Part shown: piece by piece, positions 1 to 7,833 of the stretch | Numbering within the stretch: the stretch's first letter is position 1 | Layout: the number at the start of each line of letters is the position of its first letter | Assembly (NCBI GenBank): GCA_963642245.1 | Contig: CAVIFY010000008.1 | Span: 1 to 64,000 of the forward strand | From: CAG-217 sp963642245 | GTDB taxonomy: Bacteria > Bacillota > Clostridia > Oscillospirales > Acutalibacteraceae | Direction of reading: 5' to 3' | DNA: 64,000 nucleotides | Translations under genes and position numbers: made by a program | The notes under the pieces: model-generated | The model's input: the letters and a program-made list of their open reading frames with translations, nothing else | What the model was told of the DNA's origin: nothing | Database searches by the model: none

Positions 1-429
1 CGTGAGGGCTGCGACGAATACTTAAAGCGGCTGTCCGCCTTTGCTAAGGTGCAGGTGGTGGAATTGCCGGAGAGCCGCTGCCCGGCAGATCCGTCCCCGG
101 CAGAGATCCGGCGGGTGCTGGAGCAGGAGGGCGACAGCATTTTGGCAAAAATTCCCAAGGGCGCCCGGGTGATCCCCCTTTGTATTGAGGGGCGGGAGCT
201 GTCCAGTGAGCAGCTGGCGGCGCGGGTAGCGGACTTTAGCCAGCAAAGCTCCCACCTGGTGTTTGTGATCGGCGGTTCCTATGGCCTGTCGCCCCGTGTA
301 AAGGCCGCAGGGGACTTGCAGCTGTCCTTTGGCAAAATGACCTTGCCCCACCAGCTGGCCCGCCTGGTGCTCCTGGAGCAGATCTACCGGGCCTGCGCCA
401 TCAACAACCATTCTAAATATCATAAATAA
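1..429 (+). CDS. rlmH: 23S rRNA pseudouridine-1915 N3-methyltransferase RlmH (5'-truncated)
   Basis: The frame is open from base 1, so the N-terminus lies outside the window; 142 residues are visible and the whole protein is normally about 155-160. The SPOUT-fold C-terminus is clear: an FVIGGSYGL loop that binds S-adenosylmethionine, then LSFGKMTLPHQLARLVLLEQIYRA, split here as LSFGKMTLPHQ and LARLVLLEQIYRA, and the terminal HSKYHK typical of RlmH. The family methylates N3 of pseudouridine 1915 in 23S rRNA helix 69 on the 70S ribosome. Two hairpins follow the stop codon. Identification is firm from the C-terminal motif alone. Confidence 0.93.
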   Translation, partial: REGCDEYLKRLSAFAKVQVVELPESRCPADPSPAEIRRVLEQEGDSILAKIPKGARVIPLCIEGRELSSEQLAARVADFSQQSSHLVFVIGGSYGLSPRVKAAGDLQLSFGKMTLPHQLARLVLLEQIYRACAINNHSKYHK

Positions 430-434
430 AAATA

Positions 435-470
435 CGGCAGTCCGCTCTACTCCGAGCAGGCTGCCGCTTT
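435..470 (+). terminator. Hairpin after rlmH
   Basis: CGGCAG (435-440) and GCTC (444-447) pair with GAGC (454-457) and CTGCCG (461-466), followed by a T-rich stretch. It lies directly after the rlmH stop and is probably its intrinsic terminator. Confidence 0.6.
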
Positions 471-483
471 TGTTTTGCTAAAT

Positions 484-526
484 AAAAGAAGCGACGCCGA
501 ACATAGCATTCGGTGTCGCTTCTTTT
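484..526. terminator. Strong bidirectional terminator between rlmH and the convergent membrane-protein gene
   Basis: The 18-bp stem 484-501 / 509-526 has one G-T mismatch and a 7-base loop. A-runs on one side and T-runs on the other make it usable from both strands, as expected between convergent genes. Confidence 0.85.
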
Positions 527-616
527 AAGGGGGGTAAAATTTATGCAAAAGCCATAAATTTATATATGTCAAAAGGCTGCCCGGAAAGGGGGAGAGAAGG
601 CAACCTTCTTGGCATC

Positions 617-1450
617 TTACTTATCAGTCAGACTGTAAGCCTGACTGTATAACTGGGTGTTGTTACCGGGAACGGCACCCAGAGAATTTTTCCGCATTGC
701 GCCTTTGATCATAAAGAACGCCACATCCTTGCTGATCTGTGCATAGTCTACATTGAAGATCTTTGCGGAAAGGGTCTTGTTAAAGAAGTTGATCAGCGGA
801 CCCATACAAAAGGCCGTGATGATGGTGCCGATGCCAATGTTTTGAATACTGGCAAAGTCGCCGTGAGCAATGGCGGTAAAGCCGCCGCTGACCAGCAGCC
901 CGATGGACACCACGGTCACATCCGTCAGCACCCGCACCCACTTGTACGGCAGCTTGGCGAACCGGCTGAGCATAAAGCCCAGGGCGTCATAAGGGCCAAC
1001 GCCGATGTTGGCCGTGAAGAACAGGCTACAGGCAAAGCAGAGAACGAGGATACCGGCAAGGAGAAGGGGGATTCTAATTGACAGAGTGTCGTTCTGCTTT
1101 ACCATCGGCATCAGCAGGCTACTGAATAACTCACAGCTGTAACCGACGCCGGCCATGTTAAACACGGTGCCTACACCGACCAGTCCCCGGTGCGCAACGA
1201 TCACCACATACAGCAGGATCACTGCGTTGACGATCAGCTGGTAAGTACCAAAGCTGATCCCCAAAACGGCGGCCACGCTCATGTTCATAGAGGTGAACGG
1301 GTCTACGCCGAAACCGGACACATTGAAAAGAGCCGTACCAAACCCCATAACCACAATGCTCAGGAAAGACAGCACGGTCCGCTTCACCATGTGGTGCTGC
1401 GCAAACATATCCAGGATATAACCGCGTGCGTTGTTTCTGAGTTTCTTCAT
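617..1450 (-). CDS. YczE/YitT-type integral membrane protein
   Basis: The protein is about 277 residues with five to six hydrophobic helices and two similar halves: FNVSGFGVDPFTSMNMSVA in the first and FFTANIGVGPYDALGFML in the second. This G-x-DP-(F/Y) repeat is characteristic of the YczE/YyaS/YitT family, whose substrate is unknown. The frame stays open to an ATG at 1489, but that codon overlaps the -10 box, while the ATG at 1450 follows GAGGT at a good distance, so I use 1450. It has its own promoter and a strong terminator downstream. A permease role is likely; the substrate cannot be told from sequence. Confidence 0.8.
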   Translation of the reverse strand: MKKLRNNARGYILDMFAQHHMVKRTVLSFLSIVVMGFGTALFNVSGFGVDPFTSMNMSVAAVLGISFGTYQLIVNAVILLYVVIVAHRGLVGVGTVFNMAGVGYSCELFSSLLMPMVKQNDTLSIRIPLLLAGILVLCFACSLFFTANIGVGPYDALGFMLSRFAKLPYKWVRVLTDVTVVSIGLLVSGGFTAIAHGDFASIQNIGIGTIITAFCMGPLINFFNKTLSAKIFNVDYAQISKDVAFFMIKGAMRKNSLGAVPGNNTQLYSQAYSLTDK

Positions 1451-1489
1451 TGCTTTTACCTCGGGTCCGTTTTTCTCTTTTCGTGACAC

Positions 1490-1517
1490 ATTATAGACCC
1501 GATTTTCAAAAATGCAA
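1490..1517 (-). promoter_or_regulatory. Sigma-A-type promoter for the YczE-like gene
   Basis: On the minus strand, TTGCAT (1517-1512) and TATAAT (1495-1490) are separated by 16 bases. Transcription would begin near 1483, between the two candidate start codons, which supports the start at 1450. Confidence 0.7.
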
Positions 1518-1574
1518 GGCTTTTTTTGCCATTTCTGCGTATTGGCTACTATGCACTAAAAACACATTGACTTT

Positions 1575-1591
1575 TTGTGCAACTTGCACAA
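1575..1591. promoter_or_regulatory. Perfect palindrome TTGTGCA-ACT-TGCACAA
   Basis: Two 7-base arms with a 3-base centre lie just beyond the spoVT stop codon and about 60 bases upstream of the YczE-like gene's -35 box. No T-run follows on the minus strand, so it looks more like a protein-binding site than a terminator. No regulator is encoded next to it. Confidence 0.35.
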
Positions 1592-1597
1592 TGCGGC

Positions 1598-2134
1598 TTA
1601 TTCCATTTGGCGGCCCAAAAAGGCGGCGCCCACCTGGATCAGCCGAATTTGCGCCTCGTCCGGCACAGCCCCGTCCTCTCCTTGCAGCAGCAGCACCGTG
1701 CCGGACACATCGCCGCCGTACACAATGGGATAGGCCACCTCCGCCGGGCGGTCGTAGCCCTCAATGGCTTGCAGGCACTCGCCGGGGGCCTTGGCGATCC
1801 GCGGGGTGCGGGCGTCCATCACATCTTCCAGGGCCTTGGTCACCCGGCGCTCCATCACCTCTCGCTTGCTGACCCCGGCAGCGGCCACCACATGGTCGTT
1901 GTCCGTGATCACCACCGGGGAGCAGCCGTTCTTGTGGAGCACCTCGGCGTATTGCCCGGCGAATTGGGACAGCTCGCCGATGGGGGAGTATTTCTTAAAG
2001 ATCACCTCGCCGTCGGCGTTGGTAAAGATCTCCAGCGGGTCGCCCTCCTTAATGCGGAACGAGCGGCGGATCTCCTTGGGGATCACAATGCGCCCCAGGT
2101 CGTCAATGCGGCGTACAATACCGGTAGCTTTCAT
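1598..2134 (-). CDS. spoVT: Stage V sporulation protein T, AbrB-family regulator
   Basis: The 178-residue protein starts MKATGIVRRIDDLGRIVIPK, the AbrB-type swapped-hairpin DNA-binding domain (about residues 1-50), followed by a GAF-like C-terminal domain (about 60-175), the architecture and length of SpoVT. In Bacillus, SpoVT tunes forespore sigma-G genes. The frame extends upstream to 2296, but AAGGAG precedes the ATG at 2134 by about nine bases and homology begins there. It is a standalone gene. I did not find a convincing sigma-G promoter by eye. It marks the host as a spore former, along with the SASP and pdaA genes in this window. Confidence 0.93.
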   Translation of the reverse strand: MKATGIVRRIDDLGRIVIPKEIRRSFRIKEGDPLEIFTNADGEVIFKKYSPIGELSQFAGQYAEVLHKNGCSPVVITDNDHVVAAAGVSKREVMERRVTKALEDVMDARTPRIAKAPGECLQAIEGYDRPAEVAYPIVYGGDVSGTVLLLQGEDGAVPDEAQIRLIQVGAAFLGRQME

Positions 2135-2242
2135 AGAGCATATCTCCTTAGATGTTAATATATCCCTATTATTTTGCACCTGTTTTGCCCGGCAATACGA
2201 AAATTTTGTACGCCTGTTTTTCCAATTTACGGCAATGAAAAT

Positions 2243-2262
2243 CCCCGGCCGTACAGCCGGGG
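2243..2262 (-). terminator. Hairpin after the CDP-glycerol transferase pair
   Basis: CCCCGGC (2243-2249) pairs with GCCGGGG (2256-2262) around a 6-base loop. Read on the minus strand it is followed by ATTTTCATT, a modest terminator for the gene ending at 2280. Confidence 0.6.
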
Positions 2263-2279
2263 GTAAAATCCTATGCTTT

Positions 2280-4196
2280 TTATTCTTTCTCGCCAATGAA
2301 GTGCAGGATCAGGTCTGCCACGCGGCGGCTGGAGCGGCCGTCCAGGTGGTCAAAGAACTTGGTCTTAAAGGGCGGTACTTTCTCGCTCTCCAAGTCGCCG
2401 GTGATGATGGCCTCTGTCAATTCCCGCTGGGAAAAGACGATCTTGCCGGGCACAAAGCTCTCAAAATCATAATAGAAATCCCGCTTGCTGATGTAGTCAA
2501 ACAGATCAAAGGCATAAAACAGCATGGGAATATCCAGCAGCGACGCCTCAAATACCACGCTGGAGTAGTCGGTGATCAGCAGATCGGTAACGAACAGCAG
2601 GTCGTTGAGCTCGTCCTCGTCGGACAGGTCCAGCACCCGGTCCTTGTAGGTCTCCGGAATCACCGGGCGCTCCGGGCAGAAGGGGTGGTACTTGATCAGC
2701 AGCGCCGTATCTGCCGGCAGGGCGTCCATAAACTCGTCCACATGGAAGGCGTCTGCCGGGTAGTAGGCGCTCATTTGGCCGTTGCCCCGGAATGTGGGGG
2801 CAAAAAGGATGATCCGCTTGTCCCGCAGCTGCGGGTATTTGGCATAGAACCCGTCCTGCACCGTTTGGGCGTACCGGGGGTCCATAAAAATATCCGTTCT
2901 GGGAATGCCGGTGGCCAGCACCTTGTCGTCAGACAGGCCAAAGCCCTCGGCGTAATGCTTGGCGATCTCCGCAGAGGAGACGATGGCCACATCGTACATC
3001 CGGTGGTTGGGGTCCGTCTGCTTGGGGCCGCCCACCTTGCCCAGGCGGGTAAAGCCAAAGGTCTTAAAGGCGCCGCAGGCGTGCCACAGCTGCATCAGCT
3101 TTACCTCCGGGCGCTTGTCCACCATATTCAGCAGGCGGAAGTAATCGTCCACGATCACCACCTTGGAGGAGGCGTACAGCTTGACAAAGCGGAACATATT
3201 TTTGGCCTTGTAGTGGCCGTTAGGGTCAGAGAACAGCAAAAACTGAAAGTCGATATTCGGGTCGTCCTTGATCTGATTATAGACGAACTCCGGGTTGCCG
3301 CCCAGGGTGTCCCGTCGGCCGGACATAAAGGTGACCCGGTTGGGCACCACTTCCTTTTTGCACAGCAATTTGTAGTAGGCGTTGTAGATGGCATACACCG
3401 GGCGGCGAATGTTCTCTACAAAATTGGCCCGCTTAAAGCTGGTCTTAATAAAGGACGACACATTGATCTTAAATTGCACAAAAATGTTTTTGCCCACGCC
3501 CTCAATGGGTGCGGTCTTGCGCCGGGGCACAATATCCAGCCCGGCCAAAATGCCGTCAAACAGGAACAGGGGCAGCAAAAGCAGGGCAAACAGGCACCGC
3601 AGGGCAAAGTCAATGAACCGGAGCAGGGGCACCAGCACACGGCTGCGCTGCACAAAGGGGCGGTCGCCGCTTTTCTTCTTTTGGGAGAACAGCAGCAGGG
3701 CGCTGTTTTCGCAGTCAAAGCCAAAGGAATAGGTGCGGTTGCCGGTCTGCGCCGGGGCCACATACTCATTGTCCGGTGCGTCAAATACCGCTGCGCCGTC
3801 AAAGCACTCGTACTCAATGTACTCCTCCGGCAGCTCTATGCCCGGGTTCTCGTGGAGCACATTGGTGGACACGGTAAAGGGCAGCGCCTGCACCGTGTGG
3901 CGGCCGTACTCAAAGTCAATGGTGACGGTCACCGGGCTTTCCGGCTGGAAGTGGTAAAAGATCTGGTCCAGCAGGTAGGTGTAGTTGCATACCACAATGC
4001 AGCTCTCCTCCTGCTTTTGGCGAAAGTAGTTGACCACCCGCAGGGGCAGACGGCGGGTCTGTCCGTCACATTCAAACAGGATCCGCGCCTTGGGGGAGGA
4101 CACATCCACATCAAAGGGGCAGTTGATGGCCACCCCGATCTCCATACGATCGTCCTCAATATGCAGGCGGTTGATAATCATTTTGCAGTCAAACAT
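2280..4196 (-). CDS. CDP-glycerol glycerophosphotransferase family protein, 638 aa
   Basis: This is a TagF/TagB-type enzyme expected to move glycerol phosphate from CDP-glycerol to a polymer or primer at the inner membrane face. Residues 1-180 are a beta-rich region with no recognisable catalytic motif, 188-217 form a hydrophobic segment, and the transferase domain fills roughly 285-620. It contains QLWHACGAFKTFG at about 369-381, FAPTFRG, and LLITDYSSVVFEAS near the C-terminus. The active-site histidine lies in WHACG instead of the WHGTP seen in other paralogs nearby. GGAG sits eight bases before the ATG. It is the second gene of a two-gene unit with the homolog ending at 4219. Polymer identity is unknown. 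Confidence 0.88.
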   Translation of the reverse strand: MFDCKMIINRLHIEDDRMEIGVAINCPFDVDVSSPKARILFECDGQTRRLPLRVVNYFRQKQEESCIVVCNYTYLLDQIFYHFQPESPVTVTIDFEYGRHTVQALPFTVSTNVLHENPGIELPEEYIEYECFDGAAVFDAPDNEYVAPAQTGNRTYSFGFDCENSALLLFSQKKKSGDRPFVQRSRVLVPLLRFIDFALRCLFALLLLPLFLFDGILAGLDIVPRRKTAPIEGVGKNIFVQFKINVSSFIKTSFKRANFVENIRRPVYAIYNAYYKLLCKKEVVPNRVTFMSGRRDTLGGNPEFVYNQIKDDPNIDFQFLLFSDPNGHYKAKNMFRFVKLYASSKVVIVDDYFRLLNMVDKRPEVKLMQLWHACGAFKTFGFTRLGKVGGPKQTDPNHRMYDVAIVSSAEIAKHYAEGFGLSDDKVLATGIPRTDIFMDPRYAQTVQDGFYAKYPQLRDKRIILFAPTFRGNGQMSAYYPADAFHVDEFMDALPADTALLIKYHPFCPERPVIPETYKDRVLDLSDEDELNDLLFVTDLLITDYSSVVFEASLLDIPMLFYAFDLFDYISKRDFYYDFESFVPGKIVFSQRELTEAIITGDLESEKVPPFKTKFFDHLDGRSSRRVADLILHFIGEKE

Positions 4197-4218
4197 GAAC
4201 AGTCTCCGTTACTGGGAA

Positions 4219-5733
4219 TTACAGGGGTAAGCGATCCGCCGGAATGCTGAGCAGCTCTTTGGCAAAGTCCACCACATTTTTGGTAGCCTTGCCGGCGGTA
4301 TCGTCAAAATTACGGGCGTAGAAGGGCGCCACTTTCTCTTGCTGGCAGTCCCCGGTTTGCAGGGCGTGGGCCAACTCCTCCATGGTGCGCACAATGCGCC
4401 CGGGCACAAAGGAGGCGTAGTCGCAGTAAAAGTCACGCTCCTTGCAGTAGCTCTCCAAATCAAAGGCATAGAACAGCATAGGCAGGTTCAAAATAGACGC
4501 CTCGTACACCACGCTGGAGTAGTCGGTGATCAGTACGCTGCTGACAAACAGCAGGTCGTTCACATCGTACCGATCGGACAGATCCACCAGCCGGTGGGCG
4601 TTCTCCGCCTTTTGGCAGGCGGGGCGCTCGGTCAGGTAGGGGTGCATTTTCACAGTCAGCACCGTGTCCTCCGGCAGGGCGTCCAGCAGGTCGTCCGGGC
4701 GGAATTTCTCCAGCGGGTAGTAGCAGTTGCCCTGGCCGCCGCCCCGGAAAGTGGGGGCAAAGAGTAGGATCTTTTTGCCAGCCAGCTGCGGGTTCTCCGC
4801 ATAAAAGCGCTTGGTAAAGGCCGCCTTGTACCGCCGGTCGGCAAAGCGGTCGCACCGGGGAGAGCCAAGGGGCAGCACTTTTTGCAGGTCAATGCCAAAG
4901 CCCTCTGCATAGCAGGGGCACACCTGGCGGGAGCTGACGATGGCGTAGTCATATTGCCGGTGGTTGGGCGAGCCTTGGGGCAGCGCCTGTTCCCCCTGGC
5001 GGGAATAGCCAAAGGTCTTAAAGGCGCCGCAGGCGTGCCACAGCTGTACCAGCTGCACCTCCGGCTTTTTCTCCACATAAGACAGCAGATGATAGTAGTC
5101 GTCTACAAACACCACCTGGGAGGTGGCATACAGGCGCAGGAACTGGCGCAGCACCGGCAGGCTGTGGAGCAGGTTGCCCTTGCGGCACAGCACGGTGATC
5201 TCCACCCCCGGCACCTTGGTCATCTCTAAAAAGACGGACTTAATATTGCCGGACAGCCGATCGGAGCGGTTGGAAAGGAAAGTCACCCGCCCGGGCTGCA
5301 CCTTGCGGTGCCGATAGGGCAGGGCCAGCAGGGAAAAGCAGGCGCCCGCCAGCTGCTTTAATTTCTCTTTTTTGCTGCTGTGGATAAAGTGACGCAGCGC
5401 CCGGCGGGGCGGGCAGGTCACCTGGCAGGGCCGATCCGGCTCTACCGGCTGATAGCCGTGGACACCGTCGGTATAAAGAAAGGTAATGCCCATTTGCTGC
5501 CCCACCGGCGGCTCGTAAAACACATAGGCCAGTTCCACCGTCTTTTGGGCGCGCAGGGCGGTGCCGTCGCTGCCGGTCAGCGCCATGGGAATGATCCGGG
5601 TGCGCTCCCCGCAGGTGAAGACCACGCTGAGCTTGGGGTACACCGGGGGCGCCGGGCAGGTGAGGGTCACTTGCAGCTCCAGCCGATGGCCGGTCTGTCG
5701 GCAGCGTTCGATTGTAACAGTGGGGTTGGTCAT
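4219..5733 (-). CDS. CDP-glycerol glycerophosphotransferase family protein, 504 aa
   Basis: This is a close relative of the downstream 638-residue protein. It has a shorter beta-rich N-terminus (about 1-110), a basic region, then the transferase domain with QLWHACGAFKTFGYSRQG at about 230-247, LFAPTFRGGGQG, and LITDYSSVVYEAS. The shared WHACGAFKTFG signature places the two in one subclass, so they probably act on the same or a related poly(glycerol phosphate)-like chain. GGAG precedes the ATG by six bases. The intergenic gap to the 638-residue gene is only 22 bases, and a promoter lies upstream at 5779-5807. Confidence 0.88.
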   Translation of the reverse strand: MTNPTVTIERCRQTGHRLELQVTLTCPAPPVYPKLSVVFTCGERTRIIPMALTGSDGTALRAQKTVELAYVFYEPPVGQQMGITFLYTDGVHGYQPVEPDRPCQVTCPPRRALRHFIHSSKKEKLKQLAGACFSLLALPYRHRKVQPGRVTFLSNRSDRLSGNIKSVFLEMTKVPGVEITVLCRKGNLLHSLPVLRQFLRLYATSQVVFVDDYYHLLSYVEKKPEVQLVQLWHACGAFKTFGYSRQGEQALPQGSPNHRQYDYAIVSSRQVCPCYAEGFGIDLQKVLPLGSPRCDRFADRRYKAAFTKRFYAENPQLAGKKILLFAPTFRGGGQGNCYYPLEKFRPDDLLDALPEDTVLTVKMHPYLTERPACQKAENAHRLVDLSDRYDVNDLLFVSSVLITDYSSVVYEASILNLPMLFYAFDLESYCKERDFYCDYASFVPGRIVRTMEELAHALQTGDCQQEKVAPFYARNFDDTAGKATKNVVDFAKELLSIPADRLPL

Positions 5734-5778
5734 ATATTTCTCCGCCTATGTGGAAGTTAAAAAAAATCTTTGCTCTTT

Positions 5779-5807
5779 ATAGTAGCATAAATTGCATAAT
5801 TTGTCTA
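5779..5807 (-). promoter_or_regulatory. Promoter for the minus-strand CDP-glycerol transferase pair
   Basis: On the minus strand, TAGACA (5807-5802) and TACTAT (5784-5779) are separated by 17 bases. It is divergent from the promoter at 5847-5874, so the two arms of this locus fire from one 178-base intergenic region. Confidence 0.6.
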
Positions 5808-5846
5808 TATTCGCCGTAGCAGGATTTGCCTTTTTCAGAAAGAATA

Positions 5847-5874
5847 TTGACATTATCCGCCATCTATTTATAAT
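5847..5874 (+). promoter_or_regulatory. Promoter for the plus-strand CDP-glycerol transferase / tagD unit
   Basis: TTGACA (5847-5852) and TATAAT (5869-5874) are separated by 16 bases, a near-consensus sigma-A promoter 37 bases before the start codon of the next gene. Confidence 0.85.
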
Positions 5875-5910
5875 ATTGTATAGAAACCTTGTGAAAGTGA
5901 AGAGGAAGCC

Positions 5911-7254
5911 ATGGCTTGGTATAACACGGACAATTTAGAACTGCTGTACGCGCCCCGCAGGCGGGATCTGCGCCGGGATCTGTTTAAGAAGATTAAAAAG
6001 GTGGCCATTGATGTGGCCAAGCGCAGCACGGTCTTTCGCAAGGCCAGCCGCCGTCTGCTGCTGGACGAGCGCATGAGCACATATCAAAAGCGCACGGCCC
6101 ATATCGCCACGGACCCCAAGGTGGTGTTATTCTCTACCTTTGATGGCCGGGGTTACAGCGACAGCCCCAAGGCCATTTATGAATATATGTGCGGCGATCC
6201 CCGCTTTGCGGACTACACCTTTGTGTGGGCCTTTCGGGAGCCAAAGAAGTTCACTTATGTGCTGGACCACCCCAATACCTATATTGTTACCGTGAACACG
6301 CCGGCTTATGAGGAGGCCTGCGCCCGGGCAAAATACTGGTTTTTCAATTACCGCATTGCGGACCATATCTTCCCCCGGGAGGACCAGGTGTATGTGCAGC
6401 TATGGCACGGCACCCCGCTGAAGCGGCTGGGGTATGACATTGCCATTTCCGACAATGCCATGAATTCCAAAGAGGAGATCCGCCAAAAATATAAAGTAGA
6501 CGCCCAGAAATTCAAATATATCCTGGCGCCCTCGGCCTTTGCGGCTGAGAAGTTCACTTCCGCCTGGAATTTGCAGGCAGTGGGCAAGGCGGACACGGTG
6601 TTGGAGGCGGGCTATCCCCGCAACGACTTTCTCATCAACCACACCCCGGCGGATGAGGCGCGGATCAAGCGGGAGCTGGGACTGCCGGCAGACAAGAAAG
6701 TCATTCTTTACGCCCCCACCTGGCGAGACAATCAGCACGACGCCAAGCTGGGCTATGTGTACCGCACCCACATGGATTTTGACGCCCTACGCCGGGAATT
6801 CGGCGAGGACTATGTGATCCTGTTTCGTGCCCACTATTTGGTGGCCAATTCCTTTGATTTTGAGAAGTACAAGGGCTTTGTGTACGACGCCTGCGGTGTG
6901 ACGGATATTAACCGGTTGTATGTGGTGGCAGATGTGCTGATCACCGATTACAGCTCCGTGTTTTTTGACTATGCCAATCTGCACCGGCCTATGCTATTTT
7001 ATATGTACGATCTGGCCAGTTATGCAGGAGAAATTCGCGGGTTTTATATTGACCTGGACTGCCTGCCCGGCCCCATTGTGGAGACCCAGGCGGATCTGCA
7101 CCGGGCGCTGCGCACCGTAGAGGCGGACAAGCCCCGGTATGCGGAGAAGTACGCCGCCTTTAACGCCCGCTTTAATTATTTGGACGACGGCCACGCTGCA
7201 CAGCGCGTGGTGGAGCGTGTGGTGCTTGACAGAGACGGCACCGGTGTGGTTTAA
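5911..7254 (+). CDS. CDP-glycerol glycerophosphotransferase family protein, 447 aa
   Basis: This is a compact TagF/TagB-type enzyme. After a basic N-terminus (about 15-60) that could associate with the membrane, the transferase domain carries VQLWHGTPLKRLG at about 162-174, ILYAPTWRD at 265-273 and LITDYSSVFFDYA at 343-355. The WHGTPLK motif contains the histidine essential in characterised TagF enzymes. GAGG precedes the ATG. It heads a plus-strand unit with tagD 44 bases downstream, so precursor synthesis and transfer are probably co-expressed. Primase versus polymerase activity cannot be decided from sequence. Confidence 0.9.
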   Translation: MAWYNTDNLELLYAPRRRDLRRDLFKKIKKVAIDVAKRSTVFRKASRRLLLDERMSTYQKRTAHIATDPKVVLFSTFDGRGYSDSPKAIYEYMCGDPRFADYTFVWAFREPKKFTYVLDHPNTYIVTVNTPAYEEACARAKYWFFNYRIADHIFPREDQVYVQLWHGTPLKRLGYDIAISDNAMNSKEEIRQKYKVDAQKFKYILAPSAFAAEKFTSAWNLQAVGKADTVLEAGYPRNDFLINHTPADEARIKRELGLPADKKVILYAPTWRDNQHDAKLGYVYRTHMDFDALRREFGEDYVILFRAHYLVANSFDFEKYKGFVYDACGVTDINRLYVVADVLITDYSSVFFDYANLHRPMLFYMYDLASYAGEIRGFYIDLDCLPGPIVETQADLHRALRTVEADKPRYAEKYAAFNARFNYLDDGHAAQRVVERVVLDRDGTGVV

Positions 7255-7298
7255 TAAGAAAAACGCCACTACCGATCAGTGAAGATAGGGGAAGAAGA

Positions 7299-7760
7299 AT
7301 GAAACGAATTTTAACATACGGCACCTTTGATCTGCTCCATTACGGCCACATTCGGCTGTTGCAGCGGGCCAGAGCTATGGGCGACTACCTGGTGGTGGCC
7401 CTGTCTACCGATGAGTTTAACGCCGAGAAGGGCAAAAAGGCTTACCACACCTATGAGACCCGCAAGAAGATGCTGGAGGCGATCCGCTATGTGGACCTGG
7501 TGATCCCGGAGAACAGCTGGGAGCAGAAGATCCACGATGTGCAGGAGTATCACATTGACACGGTGGTCATGGGCGGCGACTGGAAAGGCAGCGACAAGTT
7601 CGATTATTTGAAGGACTATTGCGAGCTGGTATTTCTGGACCGCACGCCGGGCATTTCCACTTCTCAAATCAAAGAGGACCTGGGCCTGCAAGAGGCGGTG
7701 GGCGGCGTAGATCAGCTGCCGGACGAGCCGGACGGCGCCCCCGGTCGGGACCAAAAATAA
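7299..7760 (+). CDS. tagD: Glycerol-3-phosphate cytidylyltransferase
   Basis: The enzyme makes CDP-glycerol from CTP and sn-glycerol 3-phosphate, the donor for the surrounding transferases. It has the nucleotidyltransferase signature TYGTFDLLHYGH with HxGH at residues 14-17, and RTPGISTSQIK near residue 120, which matches the RTxGISTT motif of TagD/TarD. At 153 residues it is longer than the usual 129-132 because of an acidic, proline-rich tail with no known role. GGGGAAG precedes the ATG. It is the only precursor enzyme for this locus in the window. Confidence 0.95.
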   Translation: MKRILTYGTFDLLHYGHIRLLQRARAMGDYLVVALSTDEFNAEKGKKAYHTYETRKKMLEAIRYVDLVIPENSWEQKIHDVQEYHIDTVVMGGDWKGSDKFDYLKDYCELVFLDRTPGISTSQIKEDLGLQEAVGGVDQLPDEPDGAPGRDQK

Positions 7761-7775
7761 AAGAGCAGCCAAGTA

Positions 7776-7800
7776 CCCTGCCGATTTTCGGCGGGGTTTT
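7776..7800 (+). terminator. Hairpin between tagD and the 1250-aa transferase gene
   Basis: CCCTGCCG (7776-7783) pairs with CGGCGGGG (7789-7796), followed by TTTT. With no clear promoter after it, it may be a leaky terminator that lowers expression of the large downstream gene. Confidence 0.6.
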
Positions 7801-7833
7801 GTGGCTTATAAGTAGCAAAATACAGGAGATATT

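Noticed and set aside
1764..4250. Long plus-strand open frame (828 codons) opposite spoVT and the 638-aa transferase gene
   Set aside because: It is antisense to two genes with clear motifs, has no recognisable domain, and results from high GC at third codon positions of the minus-strand genes.
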